Assembly (NCBI GenBank): GCA_039111635.1
Contig: JBCAQO010000031.1
Span: 1-64,000, forward strand
DNA: 64,000 bases
Origin: Heterobasidion occidentale
Lineage: Eukaryota > Basidiomycota > Agaricomycetes > Russulales > Bondarzewiaceae
Reading direction: 5' to 3'
In this document: positions 1 to 11,721 of the stretch, piece by piece
Layout of the letters: each line of letters begins with the position of its first letter
Numbering within the stretch: the first letter of the stretch is position 1
The notes under the pieces: model-generated
Told to the model about the DNA's origin: nothing
Seen by the model: the letters and a program-made list of their open reading frames with translations, nothing else
The model's database searches: none
Position numbers and translations under genes: made by a program

Positions 1-757
1 CAAGCGTCAAGTCACGGACTATCGGTCTCGGGTGGGAACTCTGGGAGGGAGATGAAAGAAGGTCTGCGGAACGGGCCGCGCCGAGCGCCTACGTGCGTGA
101 AGGAACCGGAGTCATACGGCTGGATGAACGGAGGTATGGATGTGTAATAGAGCCAAACACAATCGACAACGCTGGGGATGATTCACGCATTGCCTCAACT
201 TGCGAGACCACCACACGCGCAAGAACAAGTCAAGCCTACTGCAACCTGGCAGGCGTCGATTCGATCACAACGTTCGCACTGTATCGTATCTCACAACTTT
301 TATCTCACATGGATTGTGAGATCCGGGAAGATCGGTCCTTCGATTGAATTTCCTCATGTTCCCATGTTCCCCCGCTAATCTCGAGTCGTATATTGCTTCT
401 CTGTTTTTTAAAAAAAAGTGCAAAATGCCTCTCGGGAGTCCCCGCGCGAGGCTTTGCCGTACCCAAACTTCACGCACCCTTCTTCGAAAGATGGTGTACT
501 TCTGATGTGGTGTTCGACGGGACAATGATGCCGTGCCCACCCTATCCACCCTCGGCGTCTATGGCATCCGCCCCTCGATCCGATCTGTCGACTCCTATAA
601 TAGACGCACGTCTGCAAGTGGAGGACAGACGTATGGGTCGTGGAGAAGGCGTCTATCGGGCGAGTCTATGTGCGTCTCCTGGGAATCCAGCGACGTGGAT
701 CCCTGAATCATCACTGACTGTTGCCAGAACCGTGCAAGGCGCGGCCAGACAGTTTCG
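1..757. other. no gene recognised; upstream region of the Zn2Cys6 gene
   Basis: Only short overlapping open frames on both strands are seen here, none with recognisable protein character. The stretch probably holds the promoter of the transcription factor gene that follows. An A-run sits near 410-417. Confidence 0.5.
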
Positions 758-759
758 CT

Positions 760-766
760 TATAAAG
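760..766 (+). promoter_or_regulatory. TATA box of the Zn2Cys6 factor gene
   Basis: TATAAAG lies about 190 nt upstream of the candidate ATG at 958. That fits a 5' leader of roughly 160 nt if transcription starts about 30 nt downstream of the box. Confidence 0.45.
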
Positions 767-957
767 TCTCTGCCCTCCGCGCTCGATGGGGTACACTGAC
801 TGTCCAACTGCCCAGGTGCCTACATACCTGCTGAACGCTTACTGCATCCTCCTCTTGTTTATACCACCTCCTGCTACGTACTCCGTCTCCTGACTCTGCG
901 GGTCATCGTAGCCTCCGCGTCTTCATGCTTGACACGCCTCTCTCGCTTGGATACAGC

Positions 958-3900
958 ATGCAGTCCCAGTATTTGCCTCAATCGGATCCGGATCTCGTCT
1001 ACTCAGCTGTTTCCCACTATCACCCCCACCAACGTCCGCAACAGCTGCAACAGCACCACCCCATCGTCACGAGCAGGATCACCAGAATTTCCTCCCACAT
1101 TCGAACTACATCTCGAACATGGCCTCGAAGGATGCCACGCAGCAGTATACCGACGTCGACGCGAAGCAGCAGCCGTCGATGCTGGACGTGAACGGGTTCA
1201 TGCATTATTCTTTTGACATGAACGCAGTCTCTGACGGCGGACACGTAAACGGGATCGATGTCGCCGCGCCGCAGATGAACAATGCATACGCCGCGTTGGA
1301 CGACTTGTGGTACCAGCCTTCAGATACAGGCAAGCAGGTTTTCCTTACTTCATTGCCTTTCAATTATCCATCATTCCTCGATCCTGTCTCTTCATCTTCC
1401 ATCCTGTCAAATCTCTTCGCCCTTCATTCTGTCGTGACGCCCTTCCGAGCATCGCTAACCGACACCCTTCGTTCTCATCAGACATCATCAGTGCCAACGG
1501 TCCCGTGACTCACAGCCAGACTCACGTCCAGCCCCATCGTGATCACACCCACGACACCTTCCATATCCCGTCATCCTCCACATCCCCGTCGTCGCTCTCG
1601 ATGGCGATGGCGGCGGCGGGGTCACCAACACAGACGCAAGCGTCGACGCCGTCGCTCATCTTCGACACATGCTCGGACACGTCTACGAGCCCCCCGTTCG
1701 ACCCGTTCCCGTTCGACAGCGTGTGCGATACGCCCGTGCCGAGCACGAGCACAGCAAGCGCTGCCTCCATGTCCCATCCTTCATTTTACATCACACAACA
1801 GCACCCGCGCAATGGCAACGGAGACGTCACCAACGCCCAAGGGCAGTCTGGAACTGGAAGGCTCTCTTCCCCCAGTGCACGTTCCAGCTCGAATACCCGA
1901 TCCAGTCCGCGGTCGAGTCCCCGTGCTCACGCGCACGTTTCGCATCCGTATTTGAACGCGGGACCGTCGTCCTCCTCGAGCTCGGGCCCGTACTCGCGAA
2001 GAGGGTCTGAAAAGGCTATATCCATCGCTATCTCCGAAGCTGCTGCGGCGTCAGGTGCGTCTGGGTCTGGCGCCAGCCCCTCTTCCACTGGTTATGTGGG
2101 CGCTACGTCTGCCGTGGCGACGACCGTGGGTGGGCGCTTACCTGGTGCCTGTGCTCGCTGCAAGAAGCTGAAGGTGCGCGTCCGCTCAATGCCTACTCGA
2201 CATGCGCTAACTCGGTGACCTTGGCTCGCCTTGCAGATGAAGTGCATATTCCCCGACGCGCAGCCGGCATGCGTGCGCTGCAACGTAGGGGGACACCACT
2301 GTGTGGTCGAGGGGCGCAAGGCGAGAACGCCGAGGTAAGTCCGACAGACAGATCTTCCAGTCCCCTTGCAATTCCGCATCGGGACGATGAGTCGTCCCTA
2401 TTGCCTTTCGCGCCATCCCTTGTTCTTTCTTCGCCTTCGCGCCATCTTCATTCCAGCCATTTTGGCTCGATGGAGACTGCTTTTGTCCCACGCGGCTCAG
2501 ACCCTGGCGCTCTGGACCTTGCTGACGTAGACGCCCTCTCTTTTGTCTTCCTTCCCTTCCGCACCTGCTCAACTTCCGACCCGAAACGCGAACCGAAAAC
2601 GAAAATGAATTGCCCGATTTAGCCAAAGGGAGCACCTCCTCCGCCAAATCCGCGAAAAAGACCAGTCGATCGCAGACATCCTGTCGCGTCTGCACACCTG
2701 CGCCCCAGGCTCCTCCTCCAGCTCTGGCACGTCCGGCTCGTACGTCACGCCGCTCTCGATTCTCCCAGCGCGCCTCGGGAACCTCACTCCGGCTGAGCGC
2801 CAGGCGCACAGCGAGGTCCTCGCGCGGATGGAGAAGCACCAGGCGAGCGCGCGCGCGTGGGAAGTCGCGCGCGGCGCGATCGACATCAGCGCGCTGGAGG
2901 TCGACGAGGAGATGGACGACGACGAGCTCGAGGAAGATGGGGAAGACGACGAGGAGCGCGACGAGGACGAAAGCCAGAGGAGCAAGAGCGAGTCGATGGA
3001 CGTGGATCTGTGCAAGAAGGAGCAGAGCGCGGAGACGCACATCGTGCGGCGGCATACCAGCCATCGCCCCGGCGGTGGAGATGGTGGTGGCGGCGGCGGA
3101 GCGCTGCGGCTCCACTCATTGCCAGATTCTACTGCCCCGCTGGGCTTCCTTGCGAGCTGCTCCCTCAAGTACGGCAAGAGGCACCATCCGACGCTGAACG
3201 TGCCATCAAACCTTACCCCCAACGCCAACGCAGACGCGTGGTCGCAGGCGTTTGGCGGTCTAAAGGGCGTGCCGGAGATGGACTTTGGCATCGCGAACGG
3301 CGCGTATTTCAGCCCCGGTAAGTTTTTGGGTTTTTGGTCCCGGATGGCCGCTCGTGGAAATCTTGATAGCTGGAATTTTTTGGTCCCACATCGATCGATC
3401 GAGGAGTCTCACAATTTCACATCCCGATTATTATCGAATTTCATAATGCTGACGATCAATTAATTATACAGGACCGTCGGCTGATTTGAATTTACGGCAG
3501 ATCGTCATCGAGCGCGAGATGCTGCCCGAGATCCTAATCTCGGGGCTCATCTCGCCTGACGAGGCGAAAGCGTTGTTCGACATGTGAGTCTGCATACGTC
3601 GTATATGCTTTCGGGGGGTTGTCTTTCTGACGTACGGACGTCGTTAGATTCTTTCATAAGATGAACGTGAGCGGTATTCTCTTCGTTGTGTAGGATGGGG
3701 ATTCTGATGCTCGTTCCTAGCCGTTCTTGTCTATCTTGGATGAGACGATTCACACACCCGCCTCCGTTCTCCGCCGGTGTCCCTTCCTCTTCACCGCTGG
3801 TAATTTGACCTTTTCCATTTGACCTTTGCCGTAGCTCACGTCGCGCCCGCACAGTCTGCGCCGTCTCCTCGCGGTACTACACCCAACGTCCAGAGATCTA

Positions 3901-5509
3901 CAAGATGGCGATGCACTTCGCCAAGGCGGCGGCCGCGTCGGCGTTCATCGACGGCTGGAAGTGCGTCGAGATGTCGCAGGCGTATCTGATCATGGCCGCG
4001 TACGGTAGCCCGACGCGCACGTGGGAGGAGGACCGGGGGTCGTTCTACACGGGGGTCGCTTCACGGTGAGCAGTCTACCTTCCTCTTTAGGAACCTTTCC
4101 CTTTTTCAGTGTTAGTCTGTTTGCGCGTGTATTGACCGTGACCTTGGACTGGGACAGGCTGGCCGTAGAGCTGAATCTGAACAAGCCTTCCAACGAGCCA
4201 CCGGCCGACGAGCGACACGAGCGGGAGCTGCTCAACCGCCGGCGGACGTGGATGATCTGCTGCATCATGGACTACAGCACGTCAATGCAGATGGGCAAGC
4301 AACCCACGATCCGCGAGGACGAGGTGCGTTGGCTGTCTGCTCTGTCTGCATGCTGCATGCATGCCAGTGTTCAACGAGCTTACACGCGTATCTACTTGTG
4401 TAGATCATACGGAACAGCTCGCGCTGGTGCTCCGCGTCGACGTTCCAGCACCCGTTCGACGCACATCTCCCTGCCATCATCGAGCTTCTCCGCATCATGA
4501 ACGCGTTCATTGACACCACCTCCGAGGTGCAGAGCTACCCTGCGGATAAGCGGGTGTGTCCCCTTGCGCCTCTTTCGATTCATCACCTGAAACTAAATTT
4601 ATTTCGGTTTCTAGGCGCAGGCGCTAGCGACCGTCATCGACGCGTTCACGCAGAGGCTGTCGTCATCGTCGCTCGAAAAGGCCGCGATGCGCGGGGACCT
4701 GCACGAGGAAATCGGTACGCCTTTGCTTCCCAATGCGGATCCTGATCTCATATACTGACCGGCGCGATTCATTCTCGTGTCTCCTACAGAGATGGCCGAC
4801 CAGCTGCGCACCGGAATGGTCGCATAGTAAGCATCTCTCACTTCTCTCACGATGATATGGGGCTGATGGGTTCCACGCACATCAGCTTGCTGGAATACTG
4901 CCGCCTCATCGTAATTTCGTACGGTCTGCAATCGGAGATCGCGAGCAACATCCTGAAGACGGAGGAGCAGAGCCGTTACCTCGAGCAGTCGATCAACGCC
5001 GCGTTCGCGCTCGTGGATGCATGGCTGAAGCGTATGGTGGCGACGCAGTTCGTCAAGTACGCCCCCGAGTTCTTTTTCGTCGGGACGGGCTTTGCGGGCG
5101 CTTTCTTGGTCAAGGTGAGATTCGCCTCCATATCTCCATATCTCCACGCCTCCTCCCTCTTTCCTACTTCGCCCTTGCCTGACGGGGAGGATCCTTCCAT
5201 CACCGAGAGCAATATCAGAGGCTGACAGTCTGTTTTTGCTCCCCGTTTCACTTCACCTCACAGCTACTTCACCCGCGCTTTGCGCACGTCGTCTCCGAGG
5301 AGCAGCGTACAAAGATCTACGCCGTGAGCAGCCTGCTCATCAGCACCCTCGCGTCGGACGAGATTGCCATCGACGCACAGCACACGCCGAGACATTATTC
5401 GGTGTTTCTCGACGGCGTGCTCAAAAACATGATGAGTCTGTGGCAGGACTCGGCCGAGGCCAAGGCGCAGCGCGATGTCCCTGCTGAGAGCTTGCTGACG
5501 TTCACATAG
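958..5509 (+). CDS. Zn2Cys6 fungal transcription factor (priB-like)
   Basis: This is a nuclear DNA-binding regulator of the fungal binuclear zinc cluster family. The cluster is split by an intron near 2174-2236: CARCKKLK before it and MKC...CVRCNVGGHHC after it, giving six cysteines in the expected spacing. A basic linker and a coiled-coil-like segment (REHLLRQIREKDQSI) follow from 2629. Then come an acidic stretch (about 2900-3000) and a long helical region ending at the stop at 5509, like the middle homology region of this family. At least ten introns are inferred, for example 2335-2628 and 3666-3720. The N-terminus is serine-rich. The start is uncertain: the frame from ATG 958 does not meet the frame of the next segment (ATG 1119) without a one-base change or an unseen intron. 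A GC-AG intron is suggested near 1331-1491. The specific resemblance to Lentinula priB is from memory. Confidence 0.88.
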
Positions 5510-6105
5510 TCGTGCTTGTTTTTTTTTCGTCTATTTTTTTCGTCGCGTTTGCTCGTAGACTGCTAACGACGTCTGTCGTTGCGCCTGTTCCTCTGTCATT
5601 CCAACATCCGACATCGTCTCGAACGGATGTGGGTATCAACCTACGTCTTTCGACCGGCTTCTCCTTACGTCTGCTCGAACTCCTATCTTATTGTTCCTTT
5701 CTACCTCTTTCTGTTCATGGTTCACCTTCTTCCTCTTCCATCCCTCTATTTCCCTCTTCGCTCATCTCTTGACTGAAAAAAGTGTTAATGTTGTTTGCCC
5801 CTTCTCTCGCTCTGAGCTTCGTTTTGGTATTATCGCGGTTCGCTCGTCTTTGTATATGTGCTGTAATTATACCGGGTCTGTCGTAGTCTACGCGTTGTAA
5901 CGAAATAATCAGAATCTATAGAGCATCACATCGAAAGCGCGCGGAGCGAGCCCAAGAGCATTGGACAGTTTCGCAGTTCATACTATGAGACCAGATTGTG
6001 CGGGTGTTTGTGGTCAAAAATTATTGCTCCCCGGTCATTCTTATGAGTGCACACACAGAGCAACTGCCCTTCCACCGGAGTCTACCGACCACCAGCTAAA
6101 TCGTG
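5510..6105. other. convergent intergenic region
   Basis: This is the T-rich 3' flank of the Zn2Cys6 gene, with no further gene seen. It separates two convergent genes. Confidence 0.5.
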
Positions 6106-7334
6106 TTATTTGACCTCCATGCCGCCCCACTCAAACACTTCCAGAGGAAGTGCGAGATTCGTCGAGACTTTGCTCCCCACGACGGAGGCCCAACCACCTT
6201 GATCTGATAGTCTCGTCTGAAACATGTCAGATGCCCAGCGTTGCTCCTCGGAGGCCGGGACGCCCTTCCAGAGCATGAAGATACGGACGACTCTTGTGGG
6301 GATAGGATTTATTACAAGAGAAGCAGACAGTTCGTATGAGGCTTGTGGTAAGAACCGCAGAGCGATATTTGCATGGCTCATAAGGTCAGCATGCCAGTAA
6401 CTATCACTGTTGTTAATAGTAGCCCCCAGGGATATAGACGAGTATGACCCACCTTATGAAGGACTTGCGCATAGAAAGTGGTAGTTCTAAAGAACAAAGG
6501 GCTGTTTCGAGGTATTCGGCCACTTCGGTATGAAGGACAAGCACAGAGTTCGATGAATCGATGACGGGATGTGTAGGATCGAAACAATTATGAGAAAGGC
6601 GCAAAGGCTGCACAAGTCCCGTCAAAGGTTGTCTGTGGAATCCACACGCTTGCATCAGTCCTCAGAAAATCAAATATATACAAAAACCGACAAGTCGTAT
6701 TCCCATTGTATGTCGGGGACATCCGATTCAACGAGCCGTTCATCATCCTGAGTGTCTTGCGATTGCACTGCCCACGTTACGCTTTGCCATCCACTCTCTT
6801 TTCGCTCTGCAGGTACCATTGGTCGTACGGATGAGAACTCCCATCCCGGGATGATACTGAGCGTGAGTGAAACAGTCTGGGAGCCGGGGAATGGATGTAG
6901 ATGCTTTGTCTCTGCTTGTTCTTCTGCTGATATAGGCCTAGAGTCCGCCCCGGTTTGATGAAGCACTGAGCCAAGGTTAATGGTCTCTTGACCGCAAGAA
7001 GTATCTTGCCATTCAAGCACAGTCTTTGGCGTTCTATTGGGACGCCTTCTTCGACTTGGAGCTTTCTCATCAAGGCCTCAATAGTGAGGAGGGGATCGTA
7101 ATGAAAGGCCAATGTCCGATCACTTATACCAGATCGTACACAGATCTCAGGGCGAGGGGTGGTGATAGTCGCGGTTGCAGGCTTGTTTATCCTTTCGACT
7201 GATTCGCTCCATACAGCCGTGAGGGAGTAGCAAAGGTTTGGCCATATGAGTGGATCGGTCTCCATGCGTTCACCATCGAAGGACGGAATATGCGCAGAGA
7301 TGCGCAGATCGGAGGAAGCAGAAAGGGAGAACAA
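6106..7334 (-). pseudogene. ubiquitin-like-domain protein, probably frameshifted
   Basis: The N-terminal part (about 7130-6950) shows a ubiquitin-like fold pattern: LTIEALMRKLQVEEGVPIER, then QRLCLNGK, then a Leu-rich strand. Next comes a conserved Agaricomycete module with IPGWEFSS and TWAV, and then exons ending in SNSVLVL, IALRFLPQASYE and LEVFEWGGMEVK. That order matches a fungal family of ubiquitin-like proteins of unknown role that I recognise from its C-terminal signature. A clear intron joins MRKSFIR to YWHADLM (about 6455-6406). Between the ubiquitin-like part and the next module (about 6890-6960) the frame changes with no plausible intron, so the copy is probably broken. Part of the middle module (expected near 6690) also looks eroded. 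The start is not fixed; 7334 is the first ATG of the open frame. Confidence 0.6.
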
Positions 7335-8985
7335 ACGACGAACGGTGACAGCCAGGGCCTATGTGATACGCGCTCCAGGTCAGAGATAGGTGTTTCAATT
7401 TACGTAGATCCGGACAAACATCGAATGTGAGGGGCACACCAGTGATGACTCTTCGATCTCCAAAGCGAATTTGAATCAAATTTTGCCGTCGACGGCATCA
7501 CTTAGAGTCGCCAAGTCTACATAATCCATATACAAAAATGAGTAATCTGGTAAGGACCGGGAGCTTACGCTGCTTTGGTATTGATTCTACGAGTTTTGTG
7601 GAAACAAAATTAGCTACCACGTCATGAATCGAGAACATGGACATGACGGACCAGTCCTTGTTCATATAGAGCACAAACACGGAGTACGGCTGGATTTTTC
7701 ATCCAATATACGTGTTCGCTTCGAAGGTTCGTTTTCATCGTCGACGGAACGAGCACGCTTCGCTATGTTGCTGAGGGCTGTTGAGGAACAAGGAGCGAAG
7801 GCGACGGAACATCCAGTTTCAATCTCCTCGCCGAGTTGCCGAAATGAAGCATGGGTCCACTACAAGTTCTTTGGACAGCTGCGCTTCTCTAATATCCATC
7901 GCGGCTCTCCTCGCAATGCATGACTATCCTCTATGTATTCTTGATCATTGGCTCCATCATGACAAAGGAGAATATGAGTAGTTTGCGTGTAGACAGCATC
8001 GTCGGCAGCGCGGTGCTATTTCTCCAGGCCGTTATGCAGTTATTCGAACAACCCTGATCACAGTCCAGAATTCTAGCCATACGGCCGAACCTTTGAATCA
8101 CCAAAAATATGGCAAGACAACACGACGAGCACAGCCTAATATGCTAGATACCACGATACTGTGTCAGATTGACATGTAATAAATGAAGGGGAAAACGAGA
8201 CGAGCCTCGTAGGTTACTGGCGTCGACGTGGCTTGAAGCGCAAACGAAGAAATTGGTAATTCAGGAAAAGCGGAAAGTTTGGTTACAATAAGACTCAGGG
8301 AACTGTCAATCACAATGAGACGTGCACGGCCATTGCTGTGTGTAAAGTGGGCAGGTAAAGCACTGATATGCGAGCAGCGGACCAGGATTTGAGTGAGGGA
8401 AGACAAAGAGCAGTGGCGTTAGAAAAGAGTAAACAAGGATCAACGTGAGCACAGGGCTCATTCAATTCGAATTGCGCCTGGACTGAAACAATAGTCTTGT
8501 TTACGCACTTGAGTGCTACTCACCTGATAGAGCAGACTGACATTTGCTTTGACTCCTAGCATTAGATCTACCATGATCGATGGAAGATCTGTAGGTAAAA
8601 GCCCATGATCACATAGAACGTAGACCGTGACAACGCAGTTCTAAGGGCTTCTGAGTAGAAATTTCGGAGATGTTCGTGAATCGCTTCAGAGACGCTCTGA
8701 GTACTGCGGAGCTCGCTATTCATGAATCAGACTGACGATAAATGCGTGTGTAAGGAGTGGCCGGACATCGTCGTTGATAGCAGCATACACGAAATTTAAA
8801 TTCGAGTTAAAGTGAGCCATGGAGAATGCAACGAGCCCCTGTTACAAAAGTCTGAGAAGTATGGCCAGGTATTCAAGAAGGCGCGTGCAGATATCTTGAA
8901 GAACGTCGATGTTCTTGAGCATCCAAAGTGCGAATGAAAAAAGGACTTACTGATAAATTCATGACTTGCGCCAGCACCCTCGACA
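7335..8985 (-). other. scattered coding-like fragments, no gene assembled
   Basis: Minus-strand fragments look protein-like, for example AHFNSNLNFVYAAINDD near 8820-8720, FYSEALRTALSRS near 8660-8610, and a segment at 8406-8164. They may be exons of a degraded multi-exon gene. I could not join them into one frame and do not recognise the family. Nothing else is seen in this stretch. Confidence 0.3.
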
Positions 8986-9548
8986 TCAAGGCCACTGAGA
9001 GCCTCCAGCAATAGCATAGGGTGCGATCACGATCTTCTCCACATCCCACTGCACCCACGGTCACTGATCGGAAGGACCTCAGCCAAATGAAATCTACTCA
9101 CCACGTTCGAAATATAGTACACATCGCTTTCAACCGTCTTTCGCACCTCGTCTATCGTCTCAGCATGGAAAAACAAAACGGAGCCTGTCATCTTCTTCTC
9201 GGCATTCTCGCTTGCAATCGACTCCGGCGTGAGGATCGCGCCGCCCAGTTCTATTAATCTTAGTGATCCTTAACTACATCAGTTCGACGCGGGTGACGCA
9301 CTCATGTATCCTTCCTGCTTCATCGTGGCGGCTCTCTCGATGTGTGATGGGCGAACAGCCAGCCGGCGTGAGGTCGCGTCTGGATCGGTTTTGTCAGGTG
9401 CATACACGATGAAAGTGTGTTTTACGGGAGTAGTGCTCGACATCGGTCTGAAGTAGCAGTGCTGGAGGTGAGCAGAAGTAGATCTGACAAGATGTCGCTG
9501 CTGAACGCGAGCAGAGGAGCAGAAGAGACTGAGCAATGACGATGGCAT
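8986..9548 (-). CDS. YCII-related domain protein (copy A)
   Basis: This is a small ferredoxin-fold protein of the YCII family (YCII-like, EthD-related). The biochemical role of fungal members is not established. Three exons are inferred: 9548-9302, 9250-9102 and 9048-8986. The join at 9302/9250 gives EGYMKLGGAILTPESIAS, and the next gives YYISNVWDVEKIVIAPYAI, both typical of the family (HTFIVYAPDKTDP near the start, DVYY near the end). The stop is the TGA at 8988-8986. Two starts are possible. ATG 9443 gives the usual compact domain. ATG 9548 adds about 35 residues rich in Ser, Arg and Gln without acids, which could be a mitochondrial presequence. The first two exons lie in duplicated segment A; exon 3 lies just outside it. 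Confidence 0.85.
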
Positions 9549-9649
9549 AAGTCAGCTTGATGAGTTCGCTGTCTCTCACGTGTTCCTTGCAGCCATCGTG
9601 TCAGTCGTGTCTCATCGTGTGCAGCTGCAGGAAAGTGACACAACTCAGC

Positions 9650-10010
9650 AACTCATCTAGCGCTTCGTCACCTTGAGGCGCATACGAAACACACAGTTGT
9701 AGAGAGATCAGATATATTGGAGAACTGTGACCGATGCATGTGAGTTGAATCAAAAAGATCGGGATATCTTCCTATACTATCCTCGCAGACAGGCGCACAT
9801 CGAGCATCACGGCCGCGGATCGATTCGGGCGTGAAGGTGGCACATTTGTGAGACCGGTGGTGCTCTACAATAAACAGAGGGGAGACAGAAAGGCAATCGA
9901 TAAGGAGGAGGGACGGAGGAACGCGGGGGACACCTTGAGGGCAAGATTGAAAATCCCACCCTTCTCTGCTCTTCGCCCACTCCACTTCATCCACCTCCAA
10001 ATCAGCCTCG
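9650..10010. other. intergenic part of duplication copy A
   Basis: No gene is assigned. Similar sequence occurs at about 14590-14890 in copy B, including a patch reading ESIRGRD on the minus strand. That similarity is explained by the duplication and does not by itself show coding. Confidence 0.4.
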
Positions 10011-10014
10011 GACC

Positions 10015-11070
10015 GTGCTCGCTACTCTTGTGTGCTCCGAGAGCGTCTGTGTGGACTTAATCGTTCCGGCAAGCGTCGCACTGCTTGCTGGGCATGAGGA
10101 TACTGGAATTCGATCAGGCATCTCTCGCGATCTTGGTAGTGACGTACTCGGTCCGTCCACGAGCTTTCTTTGGCGCTCGGGCCCTCTTAGGTTGCATGGG
10201 GGTGCGCCCTCGGACAGACACCTTGACTGCCTCGGGAATGTAGCTGTTCACGGGACTTTTCCCGTGAATCGTCGTTTCTGATTGCTAGGTTGTATGTATG
10301 AAGGCATCGCCCTCGAAGTCCGCCTGAGCGCTCGACTGGTACTGGGGTACCACGATAGACGCTGCTGCCGCGCGCGCGAATCTATTCTCTAGCTCTGCTG
10401 GGGTCGGTCGTTCTCGTGGTTGGGATGGTATGAGCCTCGCTAGTGACCCAATTCTCGTAGCCTCCGTGGTGTGGGCATGTGCAACGGGGTATTATAGGTA
10501 GCTTCATGCTCTCGGGAGATGGGGAAACTGACTGGTATCCCGGCAGCACACCCCACGAAGGGCGGAGGGCAATCGGGCGGGTAGTATGAACTCGCCTGAC
10601 TCTCCTGGACTGAGGGCAGGGTAAATATACAAGCATGAGGTGAATGTGGAATGACTCACCGACTGGCAGACCCCACGTCATTGGCGCTGCAGGGTAGAAG
10701 ATCTCCCCAGCCGGCAGCGTCTGCTGAGGATATGCGTAGTCTCCAACAGTGACGACGTTGGTTGAGATCGCTTCTGCATAGGTGGGCTCTTGGTATGATG
10801 GGGCATATGCCCACTGGTTCGGTCCAGAAGACATGACCACTGCGCCCTGTGAAAGAAGGGGGTAAGGATAATGTCGTAGATCTCTATCAAACGAAATCGT
10901 ACCTCTGACTCGTAGCAATTTGCAGCCGTTTCTTGTGGCGTTTGACGGCTCTCGCTCGAGGTTTGGTTGTCGTAGGGGAAGGTGGCGTTGCCAATGGCAA
11001 GGACTGGGTGTCTTTGCCATGAAGAGGGAGCGATCTCCTCTAGCTGGAACATTTCGTAAGGGTAAGTCAT
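10015..11070 (-). pseudogene. degenerate C2H2 zinc-finger gene (copy A)
   Basis: This is the counterpart of the intact gene at 14895-16048. Exon 1 (from ATG 11070, MTYPYEMFQLEE), exon 2 (SSGPNQWAYAPSY) and the start of exon 3 are recognisable with conserved splice sites. Exon 3 then meets an in-frame TAG near 10438 and further frame changes. The tail (ARAPKKARGRTEY, about 10180-10140) is kept, but finger 1 is deleted and finger 2 is reduced to KQCDACRND followed by a stop. It cannot encode a DNA-binding finger protein. Confidence 0.75.
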
Positions 11071-11721
11071 TGGGTCGTGTCGATGGTCAAGTGGCTCAGA
11101 TTTAGAATGGCAGATGAACTTTTTCTAGTTGCTTTCAGTCGCCTTCCCAGCTTTTAAGCGAGCCCTTTGTGGCAAATGCGTCCGCTTCTCGCGCCTTGCC
11201 TCTCCAGCTGAATCGGGCTACCTCGCCATTGGTTGGACGAGTTGGGTGGGCGGCGGGATCCATGTGTTCTTGCCGAAGCACCTCAATTCACGGTTTCCCA
11301 CCTCAGATGCGGATTTGCCCCTATTGTTCGACCTATGCGCTCGCCTCGCGCCCCCATGCACGGCGAGCGAATACGTACGCCTTGCGAGCACAACGGAGGA
11401 TTACCGCCTTCTGGTTGCGTCCCTCCTTATCGTCTCTACACCCGAAGCCAATTCTCTCAGCGCGTCGTACTGATAGACGACCGATCGGCGGCACGCCTGG
11501 CAACGTGCGTTTTCTGGGCCTCGATCTGTGTCGACGTTCACTATGTTTTTCTTCTCACGTCGTTTTCCAGGAGACTCGCGGCCTACTCCACCTCCGGAAG
11601 TGAACCACTGGCCCATGACAGCATGTTGCCCAGATCGTCCGTACAGTTTGGTCAGCAGCAAAGGGCGAGTGTTTGGAGAGATGTCTCCCTCTCTCAATAG
11701 GGTTTCTCGCCTCTTCTTTTG

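Larger units (their letters stand above)
9077..11721. repeat. segmental duplication, copy A
   Basis: This segment aligns in the same orientation with 13996-16712. Shared stretches include the YCII exons, the intergenic part near 9800/14740, the zinc-finger gene, and its upstream region (for example 11144-11180 with 16108-16145). Divergence is visible throughout, so the duplication is not recent. The left breakpoint falls in intron 2 of the YCII gene. Confidence 0.85.
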
